A stretch of DNA of 64,000 nucleotides from Microbulbifer aggregans (GCF_001750105.1 NZ_CP014143.1:2223001-2287000); one strand, 5' to 3'; shown: positions 25,609 through 35,175, counted from the first letter of the stretch. Numbers and translations: made by a program. The notes: generated by a model from the sequence alone, not told the origin.

Positions 25609-26652
25609 ATGCTCTCCAGATCTCTATCCAAAGGCTTTTCCTGCATCGCTGTGGCTGCTGCCACTTTCGGGTTTGCACTGACCAGTGCGGCCGCCGAACA
25701 GGTGAATATCTACTCCTACCGCCAGCCCTTTCTTATCGAGCCCGTCCTCGACGCATTTACTGACGAGACCGGTATCGAGACCCGGGTGGTTTACGCCAGC
25801 AAGGGACTGGTAGAACGCCTGGAGCGTGAGGGCCGTAACAGCCCTGCCGACCTGGTACTGACCTCCAACACCAGCAACCTGATGCAGCTGGTCGACGAGG
25901 AGCTAACACAGCCCGTCGACAGTGAAGTGCTAGAAGAAAACATTCCCGCCCAGTTCCGTGATGAAGAGGGGAACTGGTTTGGTCTGACGACTCGCGCGCG
26001 ACTGATCTATGCGTCCAAGGATCGGGTCAAACCGGGCGAAATCACTAGCTATGAAGAGCTGGCCGATCCGAAGTGGAAGGGGCGTATTTGCACCCGCAGC
26101 GGCAAGCACCCTTACAGTCTGTCGCTGATCGCCTCCATGATCGCCTACCACGGCGAAGCGAAAACCAAAGAGTGGCTGGAAGGGGTCAAGGCCAACCTGG
26201 CCCGCAAGCCCCAGGGCAATGACCGCGCCCAGGTGAAGGCCATCAGCGAGGGCGTCTGTGATCTGTCTCTCGGCAACAGCTACTACTTCGGCAAGATGAT
26301 TACCAATGAGGAAGAGCCGGAGCAGATCGAGTGGGCCAAGTCTGTCAATCTGGTGTTCCCGAACCAGGATGACCGCGGCACGCATATGTTCATCTCCGGT
26401 GCGGCTGTGACCAAGCATGCCCCGAACCGCGACAACGCCGTAAAGCTGCTGGAGTTCCTGAGCGGTGAGCAGGCGCAGTACCTGTATGCGGAAAAGAACT
26501 TTGAATTCCCGGTGCGTCCGGGTGTAGAACGCTCAGAGCTGATTCAGGAAACCATGGGTGAGTTCAAGGAAGACGACCTGAGTCTTACCGAAATCGCCTC
26601 TTACGTGCCGGCGGCATCGAAGCTGGTGGATGAGGTCGCCTTCGATTTCTGA
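25609..26652 (+). CDS. Periplasmic ferric iron-binding protein of ABC transporter
   Basis: 347 aa FbpA/FutA-type binding protein. Signal peptide at about 1-29 (cleavage after SAAAE). It starts with VNIYSYRQPFLIEPVLDAF, shows the SYYFGKM segment whose paired Tyr residues bind Fe(III), and has the usual length. It delivers iron to the permease encoded 110 nt downstream. A Fur box precedes it, and a hairpin between the two genes probably keeps this protein in excess. Confidence 0.92.
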   Translation: MLSRSLSKGFSCIAVAAATFGFALTSAAAEQVNIYSYRQPFLIEPVLDAFTDETGIETRVVYASKGLVERLEREGRNSPADLVLTSNTSNLMQLVDEELTQPVDSEVLEENIPAQFRDEEGNWFGLTTRARLIYASKDRVKPGEITSYEELADPKWKGRICTRSGKHPYSLSLIASMIAYHGEAKTKEWLEGVKANLARKPQGNDRAQVKAISEGVCDLSLGNSYYFGKMITNEEEPEQIEWAKSVNLVFPNQDDRGTHMFISGAAVTKHAPNRDNAVKLLEFLSGEQAQYLYAEKNFEFPVRPGVERSELIQETMGEFKEDDLSLTEIASYVPAASKLVDEVAFDF

Positions 26653-26722
26653 TCGATTTGATCAGACTGCATAGAGAACTGCGTGTGGGCATTGAGCCTG
26701 CGCGCGGTGCTTGGGGGTCGAT

Positions 26723-26750
26723 GGCGCGGCACTGCATACGGTGCCGCGCC
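26723..26750 (+). promoter_or_regulatory. Intercistronic stem-loop between binding protein and permease genes
   Basis: A perfect 10-bp stem GGCGCGGCAC / GTGCCGCGCC with an 8-nt loop, followed by TTCTGTGTTTT. The T-tract is imperfect, so partial termination or 3'-end protection of the upstream message is more likely than full termination. Confidence 0.65.
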
Positions 26751-26761
26751 TTCTGTGTTTT

Positions 26762-28474
26762 ATGAGCAAGCAGGAATCTGCCATGGGGTCGTCGCCGTCC
26801 GGTCGCCGCTGGTTCTGGGTAGTGCTGATCGTCGCACTGCTGGTGGCACTGCCGGTGCTTTCGGTCTTTGCACTGGCCTTTTTCCCCGAGGAAAATATCT
26901 GGCCGCACCTGTGGGATACGGTGTTGTTCCACTATATCGGCGCGACTCTTACGCTCTCATTGGGTGTTGCCCTTTGCACCCTGGTCACCGGTGTTGCCGC
27001 GGCCTGGCTGGTCAGCATGTGCCGCTTCCCGGGGCGTCGCTTTTTTGAGTGGGGCCTATTGCTGCCGTTTGCGGTACCCGCCTACGTGATTGCCTATGTC
27101 TATACCGACCTGCTGGAATACGCGGGGCCGGTACAACAGTTTTTACGCGAAACTTTCGGCTGGCAGACATCCCGGGATTACTGGTTCCCCGAGATCCGCA
27201 GCATGGGCGGCGCTATCGCCATGCTCTCGCTGGTGCTTTACCCCTACGTCTATATGCTCGCCCGGGCGGCGTTTCTGGAACAGTGCGGCAGTATCCGCGC
27301 GGCCAGTCGTTCCCTGGGGTGTAGTCCGTGGCAGAGTTTCCTGCGGGTGTCCCTGCCGATGGCGCGACCGGCGGTTGCCGTGGGGTTGTCTCTGGTGTTG
27401 ATGGAAACCCTGAACGATTTTGGCACCGTGGATTTCTTTGCGGTTCGCACACTGAGCGTGGGTATTTACGATACCTGGCTCAGCCGCGGAAATCTGGGCG
27501 GTGCCGCCCAGATCGCCTGCAGCACGCTGGTGTTTGTGGTGTTGCTGGTGACGCTCGAGCGTATGGCCAGGCGCCGACAGCGTCACTTCGTGCAGTCTCC
27601 GGGGGCGAAGCGGGATTACTACGTGCTCAGGGGCGGCCGTGCGCTGGCGGCGACAATTTTCTGTAGCCTGGTACTGCTGGGCGGTTTCGGAGTGCCGACG
27701 CTGGTGCTGTTGCAGTATGCACTGGGTAACTTTGCCAGCTACTGGACCGATGATTTTCTCTCCATTGCCGGCAACAGCTTTTTGCTGTCTTCAGTCGCGG
27801 CACTGGCGACAGCGCTGCTGGGCTTGCTGCTCGCTTACGGCAAGCGCCTCGCGTCGGGCAACACCGTGCGCGCATTGGTGGGCTTCTCCAAACTCGGCTA
27901 TGCCATGCCCGGTGCAGTCATGGCCATCGGTGTGATTATTCCGCTGGCGGCCTTTGACAACACGCTGGATGATTTCGCCCGTCGGTACCTGGATACTTCC
28001 ACTGGCCTGCTGCTCTCCGGCAGTGTGTTCGCGATTTTGTTTGCCTACACGGCTCGTTTCCTGGCGGTTTCGACCGGTGCCATCGAATCGAGTCTGGACA
28101 AAGTGACGCCATCCATGGATCGCGCCTCCCGCTCACTGGGGCGCAACAGCTGGCAGACGCTTTGGGCGGTGCACCTGCCGCTGGTGCGGGCAGGTATCCT
28201 CAGCGGTGCCATCGTGGTGTTTGTCGACTGTATGAAAGAGTTGCCGGCGACGCTGCTGTTGCGGCCGTTCGGTTTCGATACGCTGGCCACGTATGTATAT
28301 CAGTTCGCCTCTGACGAAATGCTCGAGCGTTCGGCGCTGGGGGCGCTGATGATTGTGCTGGTGGGGCTGTTGCCGGTGATCCTGTTGAGCCGGGCCATGC
28401 GCGGGCGGGGGGATGACACGGAAGAGAAGCCGGCGGAAGTGGCGGAGCTGCCGACCACTGCCGCCATCGGCTGA
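26762..28474 (+). CDS. Ferric iron ABC transporter permease (fused double domain)
   Basis: About 570 aa, FbpB type: two homologous permease halves, each with about six helices. Each half carries the EAA loop that touches the ATPase (first: AASRSLGCSPWQSFLRVSLPMARPA; second: RASRSLGRNSWQTLWAVHLPLVRAG). The start could be 26762 or the ATG at 26783, which has a better AGGA ribosome site. It works with the binding protein upstream and the ATPase encoded convergently just downstream. Confidence 0.92.
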   Translation: MSKQESAMGSSPSGRRWFWVVLIVALLVALPVLSVFALAFFPEENIWPHLWDTVLFHYIGATLTLSLGVALCTLVTGVAAAWLVSMCRFPGRRFFEWGLLLPFAVPAYVIAYVYTDLLEYAGPVQQFLRETFGWQTSRDYWFPEIRSMGGAIAMLSLVLYPYVYMLARAAFLEQCGSIRAASRSLGCSPWQSFLRVSLPMARPAVAVGLSLVLMETLNDFGTVDFFAVRTLSVGIYDTWLSRGNLGGAAQIACSTLVFVVLLVTLERMARRRQRHFVQSPGAKRDYYVLRGGRALAATIFCSLVLLGGFGVPTLVLLQYALGNFASYWTDDFLSIAGNSFLLSSVAALATALLGLLLAYGKRLASGNTVRALVGFSKLGYAMPGAVMAIGVIIPLAAFDNTLDDFARRYLDTSTGLLLSGSVFAILFAYTARFLAVSTGAIESSLDKVTPSMDRASRSLGRNSWQTLWAVHLPLVRAGILSGAIVVFVDCMKELPATLLLRPFGFDTLATYVYQFASDEMLERSALGALMIVLVGLLPVILLSRAMRGRGDDTEEKPAEVAELPTTAAIG

Positions 28475-28483
28475 GCGGCGGTT

Positions 28484-29533
28484 TCAGTCGGAAAAAACCA
28501 GCGGACTCTCAAGGCGCAGCGGCACCTCGTTGCCGGGCTCAAAACGGTAATCGGTGCTCAGTGTGGCCTCTATCTTGCGCCCGTTGGGCAGTCGGAAAGC
28601 GTAGAGGGCGCTGTTGCCGAGAAAGCTCTTGGAAAGCACCTGTACCGTGACGGCATTGGCGTGCTCGCCGGGAACCAGGTCCTCGCTCCGGGCAAATACC
28701 TCCACCGCCTTGCCGATGTGGCCGCTTTCCAGTCGAGCGGCCGGGCTGACGGCCACCCGGCCCAGTGCCGTTTCCACCCATCCCTCACTAATCCACTTTC
28801 CGCGCAGCAGGTTGCCCTCGGAAACGATGCGGGCCACGGCCGCGTTGGCAGGAGTGCGGTACAGGTTCTGCGGTGTATCCCACTGCTGTAAATGGGCGTT
28901 GGCAAGAATCCCCAGTTTGTCACCGGCCGCGAACGCCTCACTCCGGTCGTGGGTCACGATCAGTGCGGCGATGCCCTCTTCGCGCAGAATGTGGCGGACT
29001 TCCGTGGCGAGGCTGCGGCGCAACTCGGTATCCAGGTTGGAAAAGGGCTCGTCCATCAGCAGTAGCCGTGGTTTCGGAGCCAGCGCGCGAGCCAGGGCCA
29101 CACGCTGCTGCTGGCCACCGGACAACTGATGCGGATATTGCTGTGCGTGCTGGGCAAGTTGCACGAGGGCGAGCAGCTCGCCGACCCGCGCCGTGCGTTC
29201 GACCCGGGGCAGGTCGCGCAGGCCGAAGCCGATGTTCTGCTCCACGGTGAGATGGGGAAAGAGCGCGTAATCCTGGAACACCACACCGATCTTGCGCTGC
29301 TCTGGTGGCATCACCCGGCGGTTATCGCTCAGGGGCTCGCCGCCGAGTGCGATCGAGCCCCTGGCCAGCGGCTGGAAGCCGGCAATGGCATGTAGCAGGG
29401 TTGTCTTGCCACAGCCACTGGGCCCCAGCAGGCAGGCGATTTCGCCCGCTTGCAGGTCAAAGGAAACCGATTCGAGAATCAGCTTTTCGCCGTAGCGACA
29501 TTCGGCATCAATGACTTGGAGAAGCGGCTGCAC
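28484..29533 (-). CDS. Ferric iron ABC transporter ATP-binding protein
   Basis: 349 aa FbpC/PotA-type ATPase. Walker A GPSGCGKTT, Q-loop VVFQDYALFPHLT, signature LSGGQQQRVALARAL, Walker B LLLMDEP and the H-loop IVTHDRSEA are intact. A TOBE-type C-terminal domain follows (ALGRVAV...VFARSEDLVPG). Iron as substrate is inferred from adjacency to the binding protein and permease, since it is transcribed towards them with only a 9-nt gap rather than within their operon. Confidence 0.9.
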   Translation of the reverse strand: MQPLLQVIDAECRYGEKLILESVSFDLQAGEIACLLGPSGCGKTTLLHAIAGFQPLARGSIALGGEPLSDNRRVMPPEQRKIGVVFQDYALFPHLTVEQNIGFGLRDLPRVERTARVGELLALVQLAQHAQQYPHQLSGGQQQRVALARALAPKPRLLLMDEPFSNLDTELRRSLATEVRHILREEGIAALIVTHDRSEAFAAGDKLGILANAHLQQWDTPQNLYRTPANAAVARIVSEGNLLRGKWISEGWVETALGRVAVSPAARLESGHIGKAVEVFARSEDLVPGEHANAVTVQVLSKSFLGNSALYAFRLPNGRKIEATLSTDYRFEPGNEVPLRLESPLVFSD

Positions 29534-29640
29534 GATGGACCCTGATGATGACTGGGTTGGGAATTATCGCTGCTCGTGGCGAGCGGGCAAAGTCTCGGTA
29601 CGGTGAAAAGCACAACCCGGGCCGCGGCCCGGGATTGTTC

Positions 29641-30909
29641 TCAGAGGTTGCCGAGCACTTCCACCATGGCGCCGGTCAGCTGGCGCAGGTCTTCCTCGCT
29701 GGTGACATAGGGTGGCATGGCGTAGACCAGTTTCCCGAACGGGCGCAGCCAGACCCCGCGATCAATCAGGGCTTCCTGCACCTGCATCATGTTCACGGGT
29801 TGTTTCATCTCCACCACGCCAATGGCCCCGAGGGCACGCACGTCGGCCACATCATCCGCGTCTTTGAGCGGCGCCAGCTCTTGCCGCAGCTGCTGTTCGA
29901 TGCGCGAGACGCGCTCCTGCCAGGGGCTGGAAAGCAGCAGTTCAATACTGGCGCTGGAGACGGCGCAGGCCAGCGGATTGCCCATAAAGGTGGGGCCGTG
30001 CATGAACACGCCCGCCTCGCCGCGGCAGATCCCGTCGGCGACCCGATCGGTGCACAGGGTCGCGGCCATGGTCATGGTGCCGCCGGTCAACGCCTTGCCA
30101 AGGGTGAGGATGTCCGGGCTGATACCGGCATGCTCGCAGGCGAACAGCTTGCCGCTGCGGCCGAAGCCGGTGGCAATCTCGTCGGCAATCAGCAGCAGGT
30201 CGTATTCATCGCAGAGCGCGCGCACGCGTTTCAGGTATTCCGGCGAGTAGAAACGCATGCCGCCGGCACCCTGCACGATGGGCTCCAGAATCACGGCGGC
30301 CAGCTGATTGCGGTTTTCTTCCACCAACTGGCGCAGTTCGGCCACGTCCTCGTCGCTACAGGGCTCGTCGAAGTTCGGCTTTGGCGCCGGCGCGAACAGG
30401 TGCTGGGTCAGGTGACTGGCAAACAGGTGGTGCATGCCGGTGACCGGGTCACAGGTGGCCATGGCGCCGAAGGTGTCGCCGTGATAACCGTTGCGCAGGG
30501 CCAGCAGGCGGTTTTTCTCCGGTCGGCCCTGGGACTGCCAGTACTGCAGGGCCATTTTGATGGAGACTTCCACCGATACCGAACCGGAGTCGGCCAGGAA
30601 AACCCGCTGCAGAGGCGCGGGGGTGATTTCCACCAGTTTCTTGCTGAGTTCAATGGCCGGCTCGTGGGTGAGGCCGCCGAACATCACGTGGGACATTTTC
30701 TCCATCTGTTCCCGCATGGCGCGGTTCAGTTCCGGCACGTTGTAACCGTGCAGGGTGCACCACCAGGAGGACATGCCGTCGATCAGGCTGCGACCGTCCT
30801 CCAGGTAAAGGCGCACGCCCTCGGCGCGGGCCACCGGGTAAACCGGGGGTGGATCAATGAGGGAAGAGTAGGGGTGCCAGATATGCTGGCGGTCGAAATC
30901 TAGATCCAT
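29641..30909 (-). CDS. bioA: Adenosylmethionine-8-amino-7-oxononanoate aminotransferase
   Basis: 422 aa PLP-dependent enzyme of biotin synthesis: SAM + KAPA to DAPA. It starts FDRQHIWHPYSSLIDPPP as BioA does, with SSWWCTLHGYN, GYHGDTFGAM, LIADEIATGFGR (cofactor Asp) and LGKALTGG (Schiff-base Lys). The start at 30909 is chosen by homology; a longer frame runs back through a palindromic repeat. No other bio gene is in the window. Confidence 0.95.
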   Translation of the reverse strand: MDLDFDRQHIWHPYSSLIDPPPVYPVARAEGVRLYLEDGRSLIDGMSSWWCTLHGYNVPELNRAMREQMEKMSHVMFGGLTHEPAIELSKKLVEITPAPLQRVFLADSGSVSVEVSIKMALQYWQSQGRPEKNRLLALRNGYHGDTFGAMATCDPVTGMHHLFASHLTQHLFAPAPKPNFDEPCSDEDVAELRQLVEENRNQLAAVILEPIVQGAGGMRFYSPEYLKRVRALCDEYDLLLIADEIATGFGRSGKLFACEHAGISPDILTLGKALTGGTMTMAATLCTDRVADGICRGEAGVFMHGPTFMGNPLACAVSSASIELLLSSPWQERVSRIEQQLRQELAPLKDADDVADVRALGAIGVVEMKQPVNMMQVQEALIDRGVWLRPFGKLVYAMPPYVTSEEDLRQLTGAMVEVLGNL

Positions 30910-30935
30910 GGTCCGTAATGCAATCAGGAAATTGG

Positions 30936-31007
30936 TCGTCACCCCGGCCAGTGCCGGGGTCCATTGTGTTCTCTCAATCTGGATGCCGGCCCGCGCCGGC
31001 ATGACGA
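30936..31007. repeat. REPIN-like pair of inverted palindromes
   Basis: Bounded by TCGTCA and TGACGA, it contains two hairpins (CCCCGGCCAGTGCCGGGG and TGCCGGCCCGCGCCGGCA) in inverted order with a short AT-rich middle. This is the layout of REPINs, which are dispersed in many gammaproteobacterial genomes. It lies between bioA and the ABC permease gene. Confidence 0.75.
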
Positions 31008-31019
31008 CAGGAAGGTCGG

Positions 31020-33494
31020 TCAGGCCAGCTCGCGCAGTACCTTGAGCGGTGGCTCGCTCACCGAGCTGCGGCAGGCCAGGGTGCCGGCGGTACCCACCAG
31101 CAGTGCGCCCGCAATTGGCCCCGCAACCCATAGCAGCGGGTGCAAGGTGAAGGGCAGCTCGAACACTCGCTGCGACAGCACCGCCAGCGTGGTCTCTGCA
31201 CCGGCGGCTGCCAGCAGGCCGGCGGCAACGCCGAGCAGGCCGAACTCGATCACCAGGCTTTGCAGCAGCAGGCGGCGGCGTCCGCCCAGTGTGCGGATAA
31301 TTGCCGCTTCCTGCAAACGCTCGGCGATACTGGCACGTACGCCGGCAATCAGCACCAGCACACCGGCTACGAGCATCAGCGCCATCACCGACTCGATGGC
31401 CAGGGAGACCTGGCTGATGGTGTCGCGGATGCGCTCGATGATCTTGTCGAGCTCGATCACGGTGACGCTGGGGAAAGCGCGCACCAGATCGTTCACGAAC
31501 AGTTTTTCCTCCGGCGGCAGGTGAAAACTGGTGATGTAGGTCGCGGGGAAATCCTCCAGGCTGCCGGGCGCGAACAGCATGTAGAAGTTCGGGCGCATGC
31601 TGTTCCAGTCCAGTGTGCGCAGGCTGGTGATGGTGGATTCCACTTCCAGTCCGCCGATGGAAAACTTCAGCTGGTCGCCCAGCTTCAGGTTGAGGCGTTC
31701 CGCCAGTTCTGCTTCCACCGAGACGCCTTTATCCGTATCCACACTCTCCCACCAGTCGCCGGCGACGATGCGGTTGTCGGGAGCGAGGTTTTCCGTCCAG
31801 CTCAGGTTCAGCTCCCGGCGCAGGGCGCCAGCCTGTTCCTTGCGCTCTTTTGCCGGTACATCGTTGATGGCGACCAGTCGGCCGCGCACCATCGGGTAGA
31901 GCTCAGTCGAGGTGACGCCGTTGTCGGTCAGAAGGCGCTCGACATTCTCTTTCTCATACGGGGCGATATTGATCAGGAAGTGATTGGGGGCATTGTCCGG
32001 CAGCTGCATGCGCCACTCATCAATGAGTGCAGTGCGCGCAAAGACCATCGCCAGCATGGCCAGCAGGCCGGTACCGAAGGCGGCAATCAGCAGGGTGTTG
32101 AAGGCGGCCCGGCGCTGCAGGCTGCCCAGCGCGATACGCCAGCTGCCGCCCAGCTTCGCCAGCCGGCCGCGCACCAGCAGTCGGTTGACCAGCGCACTGC
32201 CACCCACCAGCAGGGCCATGCCGGCAAACAGGGCCAGAGTGATCGGCAGGCTACCGGACAGCCACCAGATCAACAGCAGCATGGAGGTAGGGCCGAGCAC
32301 CAGACCCAGCCACTCGCGCCGGTCAGGGTTGCTCCAGTCGCGGCGCAGGGTCTGCATGGGGTCGGTGCGGGCGAGACGGAACAGCGGTGGCAGGGCAAAG
32401 CCGAGCGCGCAGGCGAGGCCGGTCACCAGGCCCACCAGTAGCGGGTTCCAGCCGCTCGGGGGCGGGTCGACGGGGAAGAAATCCGCCATCAGGCTCACGG
32501 CCTGGGCCTGAATCAGGCTACCCAACAGCAGACCGGCAGCGGTGGCGATCAGTGCCAGTGCGGCCAGCTGGCCCAGATAGATGCCCAGCACCTTGCCGCG
32601 GCCGGCGCCGAGGCTTTTCATCACGGCCACGTAGCTGGTATGACGCAGGCTGTAACGACGCGCGGCGAGGCCCACGGCGACACTGGCCAACAGCACGGCG
32701 AGGCTGCCGGCCAGGAACAGGAAACGCTCGGCCCGGTCGAGGGCGGAAGCCACACGGGGCTGCCCCTCGCGCAGGTCGATCACCCGCTGGTGCTCGGTGA
32801 GACGGGGCTCCAGCCATTTGAAATAGTTGTTCAGGGCGACATCGTCACCGGCGAACAGGTAGCGGTACTGCACGCGGCTGCCGGGCTGCACGACATTGGT
32901 GGCTTGCAGGTCGTCCCGGTGCATCATCACCCGCGCGCCCATGGAAAACAGGTTGTCGCTGCGATCCGGTTCATGATCGAGCAGGCCGGTAACGGTGAAG
33001 TCGGATTCGCCGATCTGCAGGTTATCGCCGATCGAGAGCTCCAGCAGTGGCAGCAGGCGGGGTTCCATCCACACCTCACCCCGGGGTGGACCCTGTTGTA
33101 CCACGCGGGGTTCGGCGTTGGCGCCGGGCCGCATCTCCAGGTGGCCCACCAGTGGGTAACCGTCGCTGACCGCCTTGATGGCGGCGAACTGGAACTGGTC
33201 ACCGGCGGACAGCATGGAGGCGAACTGGACCGTCTGTGCCTGCTCGAGACCGCGGTCGGCCGCCTCGTCGAGCCAGGCCTGTTCGACGGGTTTACTGCTG
33301 TTCACCACCCGTTCGGCGGCGAGGAAGGTCTGGGACTGGATATACATGGCGCGGGTGAGGCGATCGCTGAAATGGGCGATGGCGGTCACACAGGTCACCG
33401 CCAGCACCAGCGCCGTGGCGATCAGGGCCAGCTCGCCGCCGCGCCAGTCGCGACCGAGCAGCTTCAGTGGCAGCAGGGGATTGGCGGAAGACAT
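31020..33494 (-). CDS. ybbP: ABC exporter permease, FtsX/YbbP family
   Basis: 824 aa with an N-terminal membrane helix, a large periplasmic domain, and two clusters of helices with FtsX-type cores (about 250-430 and 690-810). Such proteins act with YbbA-type ATPases in mechanotransmission or lipid/lipoprotein handling. Its ATG overlaps the stop of the ATPase gene by one base (TGATG), so the two are translationally coupled. The pair lies divergent from tesA, the same gene set as in E. coli. Confidence 0.88.
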   Translation of the reverse strand: MSSANPLLPLKLLGRDWRGGELALIATALVLAVTCVTAIAHFSDRLTRAMYIQSQTFLAAERVVNSSKPVEQAWLDEAADRGLEQAQTVQFASMLSAGDQFQFAAIKAVSDGYPLVGHLEMRPGANAEPRVVQQGPPRGEVWMEPRLLPLLELSIGDNLQIGESDFTVTGLLDHEPDRSDNLFSMGARVMMHRDDLQATNVVQPGSRVQYRYLFAGDDVALNNYFKWLEPRLTEHQRVIDLREGQPRVASALDRAERFLFLAGSLAVLLASVAVGLAARRYSLRHTSYVAVMKSLGAGRGKVLGIYLGQLAALALIATAAGLLLGSLIQAQAVSLMADFFPVDPPPSGWNPLLVGLVTGLACALGFALPPLFRLARTDPMQTLRRDWSNPDRREWLGLVLGPTSMLLLIWWLSGSLPITLALFAGMALLVGGSALVNRLLVRGRLAKLGGSWRIALGSLQRRAAFNTLLIAAFGTGLLAMLAMVFARTALIDEWRMQLPDNAPNHFLINIAPYEKENVERLLTDNGVTSTELYPMVRGRLVAINDVPAKERKEQAGALRRELNLSWTENLAPDNRIVAGDWWESVDTDKGVSVEAELAERLNLKLGDQLKFSIGGLEVESTITSLRTLDWNSMRPNFYMLFAPGSLEDFPATYITSFHLPPEEKLFVNDLVRAFPSVTVIELDKIIERIRDTISQVSLAIESVMALMLVAGVLVLIAGVRASIAERLQEAAIIRTLGGRRRLLLQSLVIEFGLLGVAAGLLAAAGAETTLAVLSQRVFELPFTLHPLLWVAGPIAGALLVGTAGTLACRSSVSEPPLKVLRELA

Positions 33495-34213
33495 CAGGCA
33501 GACACCTCCGACAGGCTGCCGTCGTCGCGGCCGGCCGCCACGGCCACTTCACCGGCGGCCATGCGCAGGTGGGCCTGGCAGCGCTGGGCCAGCCGCTGCT
33601 CGTGGGTGACCAGTACCAGGGTGGTGTCGGATTCCGCGTTCAGCTGGAACAGCAGGTCGATGATCTTTTCGCCATTGCCGGCGTCGAGGCTGCCGGTGGG
33701 CTCGTCTGCAAACAGGATGCCGTCACTGCCACTGATACTGCAGAAGGCGCGGGCAATGGCGACCCGCTGTTGCTCACCGCCGGAGAGCTGGCGCGGATAG
33801 TGGTGCAGCCGGTGTTCAAGGCCGACACGCTTGAGGAACTCTTCGGCGCGCCCGGCGGCGTTGCGCTCGCCGCGCAGCTCACTCGGCAGCATGACATTCT
33901 CAAGGGCGGTGAGGCCTGGCAGCAGCTGGAAGGTCTGGAACACGAATCCCACCGAGCGGGCCCGCACGGCGGCCCGCTGTTCCTCATCCATTGCGGTGAT
34001 CTCCTCGCCGGCCAGCCAGATACGCCCTTCGGTGGGTTTGTCGAGGCCGGCCAGCAGGCCCAGCAAGGTGGATTTGCCCGAGCCGGAGGCGCCGGTGATG
34101 GCGAGGCTCTCGCCGCGGGCCAGTTGCAAGGAGATGTTGTTCAGCAGGGTGAGGGGACCTTCATTGGTGGTCACCCGGTGGATCAGGTTCTCGGCCCGAA
34201 GCATGGCGGTCAT
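33494..34213 (-). CDS. ybbA: ABC exporter ATP-binding protein, LolD/YbbA family
   Basis: 239 aa. Walker A GASGSGKST, signature LSGGEQQRVAIARA, Walker B GILFADEPTGSLD and the family motif VGFVFQTFQLLPGLTALENVMLP mark the MacB/LolD/YbbA class. Partner of the overlapping FtsX-type permease gene. Transcribed divergently from tesA across an 81-nt gap that must hold both promoters. Confidence 0.92.
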   Translation of the reverse strand: MTAMLRAENLIHRVTTNEGPLTLLNNISLQLARGESLAITGASGSGKSTLLGLLAGLDKPTEGRIWLAGEEITAMDEEQRAAVRARSVGFVFQTFQLLPGLTALENVMLPSELRGERNAAGRAEEFLKRVGLEHRLHHYPRQLSGGEQQRVAIARAFCSISGSDGILFADEPTGSLDAGNGEKIIDLLFQLNAESDTTLVLVTHEQRLAQRCQAHLRMAAGEVAVAAGRDDGSLSEVSA

Positions 34214-34294
34214 CGAAACTCTTCCTTATTGTCGGCAATTGCGCAAAGCTGTGCGTATAAGCGGTTATACGCAAAAAGCAGTGGAGAGTATGAC

Positions 34295-34954
34295 ATGACG
34301 ACAGATTTTTTCCGGCGCTTCGGCCTTCACCTCGGCCTGTGTTTGCTGCTGCTCGCCCCACTGGGCGTGGCCCGGGCCGGAACGCTGCTGGTGCTGGGAG
34401 ACAGCATCAGTGCAGCCTACGGTTTGGAGCAGGCCGACGGCTGGGTGGAGTTGCTGCAGTCGCGGCTGGAGCAGGCCGGTGAAAAGGTAAAGGTTGTGAA
34501 CGCCAGTGTCAGTGGCGAGACGACCTCTGGTGGTCTGGCGCGCCTGCCGCGCCTACTGAAGGAACATGAACCGCGCTGGATGATTCTGGAGCTCGGCGGC
34601 AACGACGGTCTGCGCGGCTATCCGCCGCAGGCGCTGCAGCGCAACCTGCAGCAGATGATTCGCCTGGCCCGGAATGAGGATGTGGAGGTGCTGCTACTGG
34701 GCATGCGCATGCCACCGAACTATGGCCGCGCCTATACGGAGGCCTTTGCCGGCGTCTACCCGAAGGTGGCGGAGGCTGAGGAGGTGCCCCTGGTGCCCTT
34801 CTTCCTGGAGCCCATCGCCCTCAAGGAAGGCGCCATGCAGACGGACGGCATCCACCCCACCGCGGAGGCGCAGCCGGCGCTGCTGGACCACGTCTGGCCC
34901 TGCGTGCAGCAGTTACTGGAGGATGGGGTGAACAGCGAGTCGTGTACTCCGTGA
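34295..34954 (+). CDS. tesA: Multifunctional acyl-CoA thioesterase I / lysophospholipase (arylesterase)
   Basis: 219 aa SGNH hydrolase exported to the periplasm. Signal peptide at about 1-28 (cleavage after ARA). Block I GDSISAAYG carries the catalytic Ser37, block III is GGNDG, and TDGIHPT carries the catalytic Asp and His. The start at 34295 has a GGAGAG ribosome site; a very long upstream frame is antisense to ybbA. Confidence 0.93.
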   Translation: MTTDFFRRFGLHLGLCLLLLAPLGVARAGTLLVLGDSISAAYGLEQADGWVELLQSRLEQAGEKVKVVNASVSGETTSGGLARLPRLLKEHEPRWMILELGGNDGLRGYPPQALQRNLQQMIRLARNEDVEVLLLGMRMPPNYGRAYTEAFAGVYPKVAEAEEVPLVPFFLEPIALKEGAMQTDGIHPTAEAQPALLDHVWPCVQQLLEDGVNSESCTP

Positions 34955-35025
34955 TCGAAATGCGTACAATCGCGGCCTGATTTCCGGGGCAGAGTCGACC
35001 TGATTGGCGGCGCTGCCGGCGGTGA

Positions 35026-35104
35026 CTCGTCGCGGGACACGCTGTGGATGCGTCCTCGCACGCTCTACACGGCCATCCATGGCCGTGTAAGGTCCCGCGA
35101 CGAG
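35026..35104. repeat. Nested palindrome upstream of ttcA
   Basis: A 13-bp perfect outer stem (CTCGTCGCGGGAC / GTCCCGCGACGAG, 35026-35038 and 35092-35104) encloses an 11-bp perfect inner stem (TACACGGCCAT / ATGGCCGTGTA, 35066-35089, 2-nt spacer). It lies in the 221-nt tesA-ttcA gap. There is no T-tract, so it is not a normal terminator; it looks like a dispersed intergenic repeat. Confidence 0.7.
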
Positions 35105-35175
35105 CCCCCGCCACCAGCGCCTGCGCATATGGCGTCGATGCCCCGGACCTTGAGGTCTGTATTCAGAGAAGCACC

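Noticed and set aside
30910-31131. Longer bioA reading frame with an ARAGIQ-type N-terminal extension
   Set aside because: The extension is translation of the REPIN-like repeat; BioA proteins start at the downstream Met.
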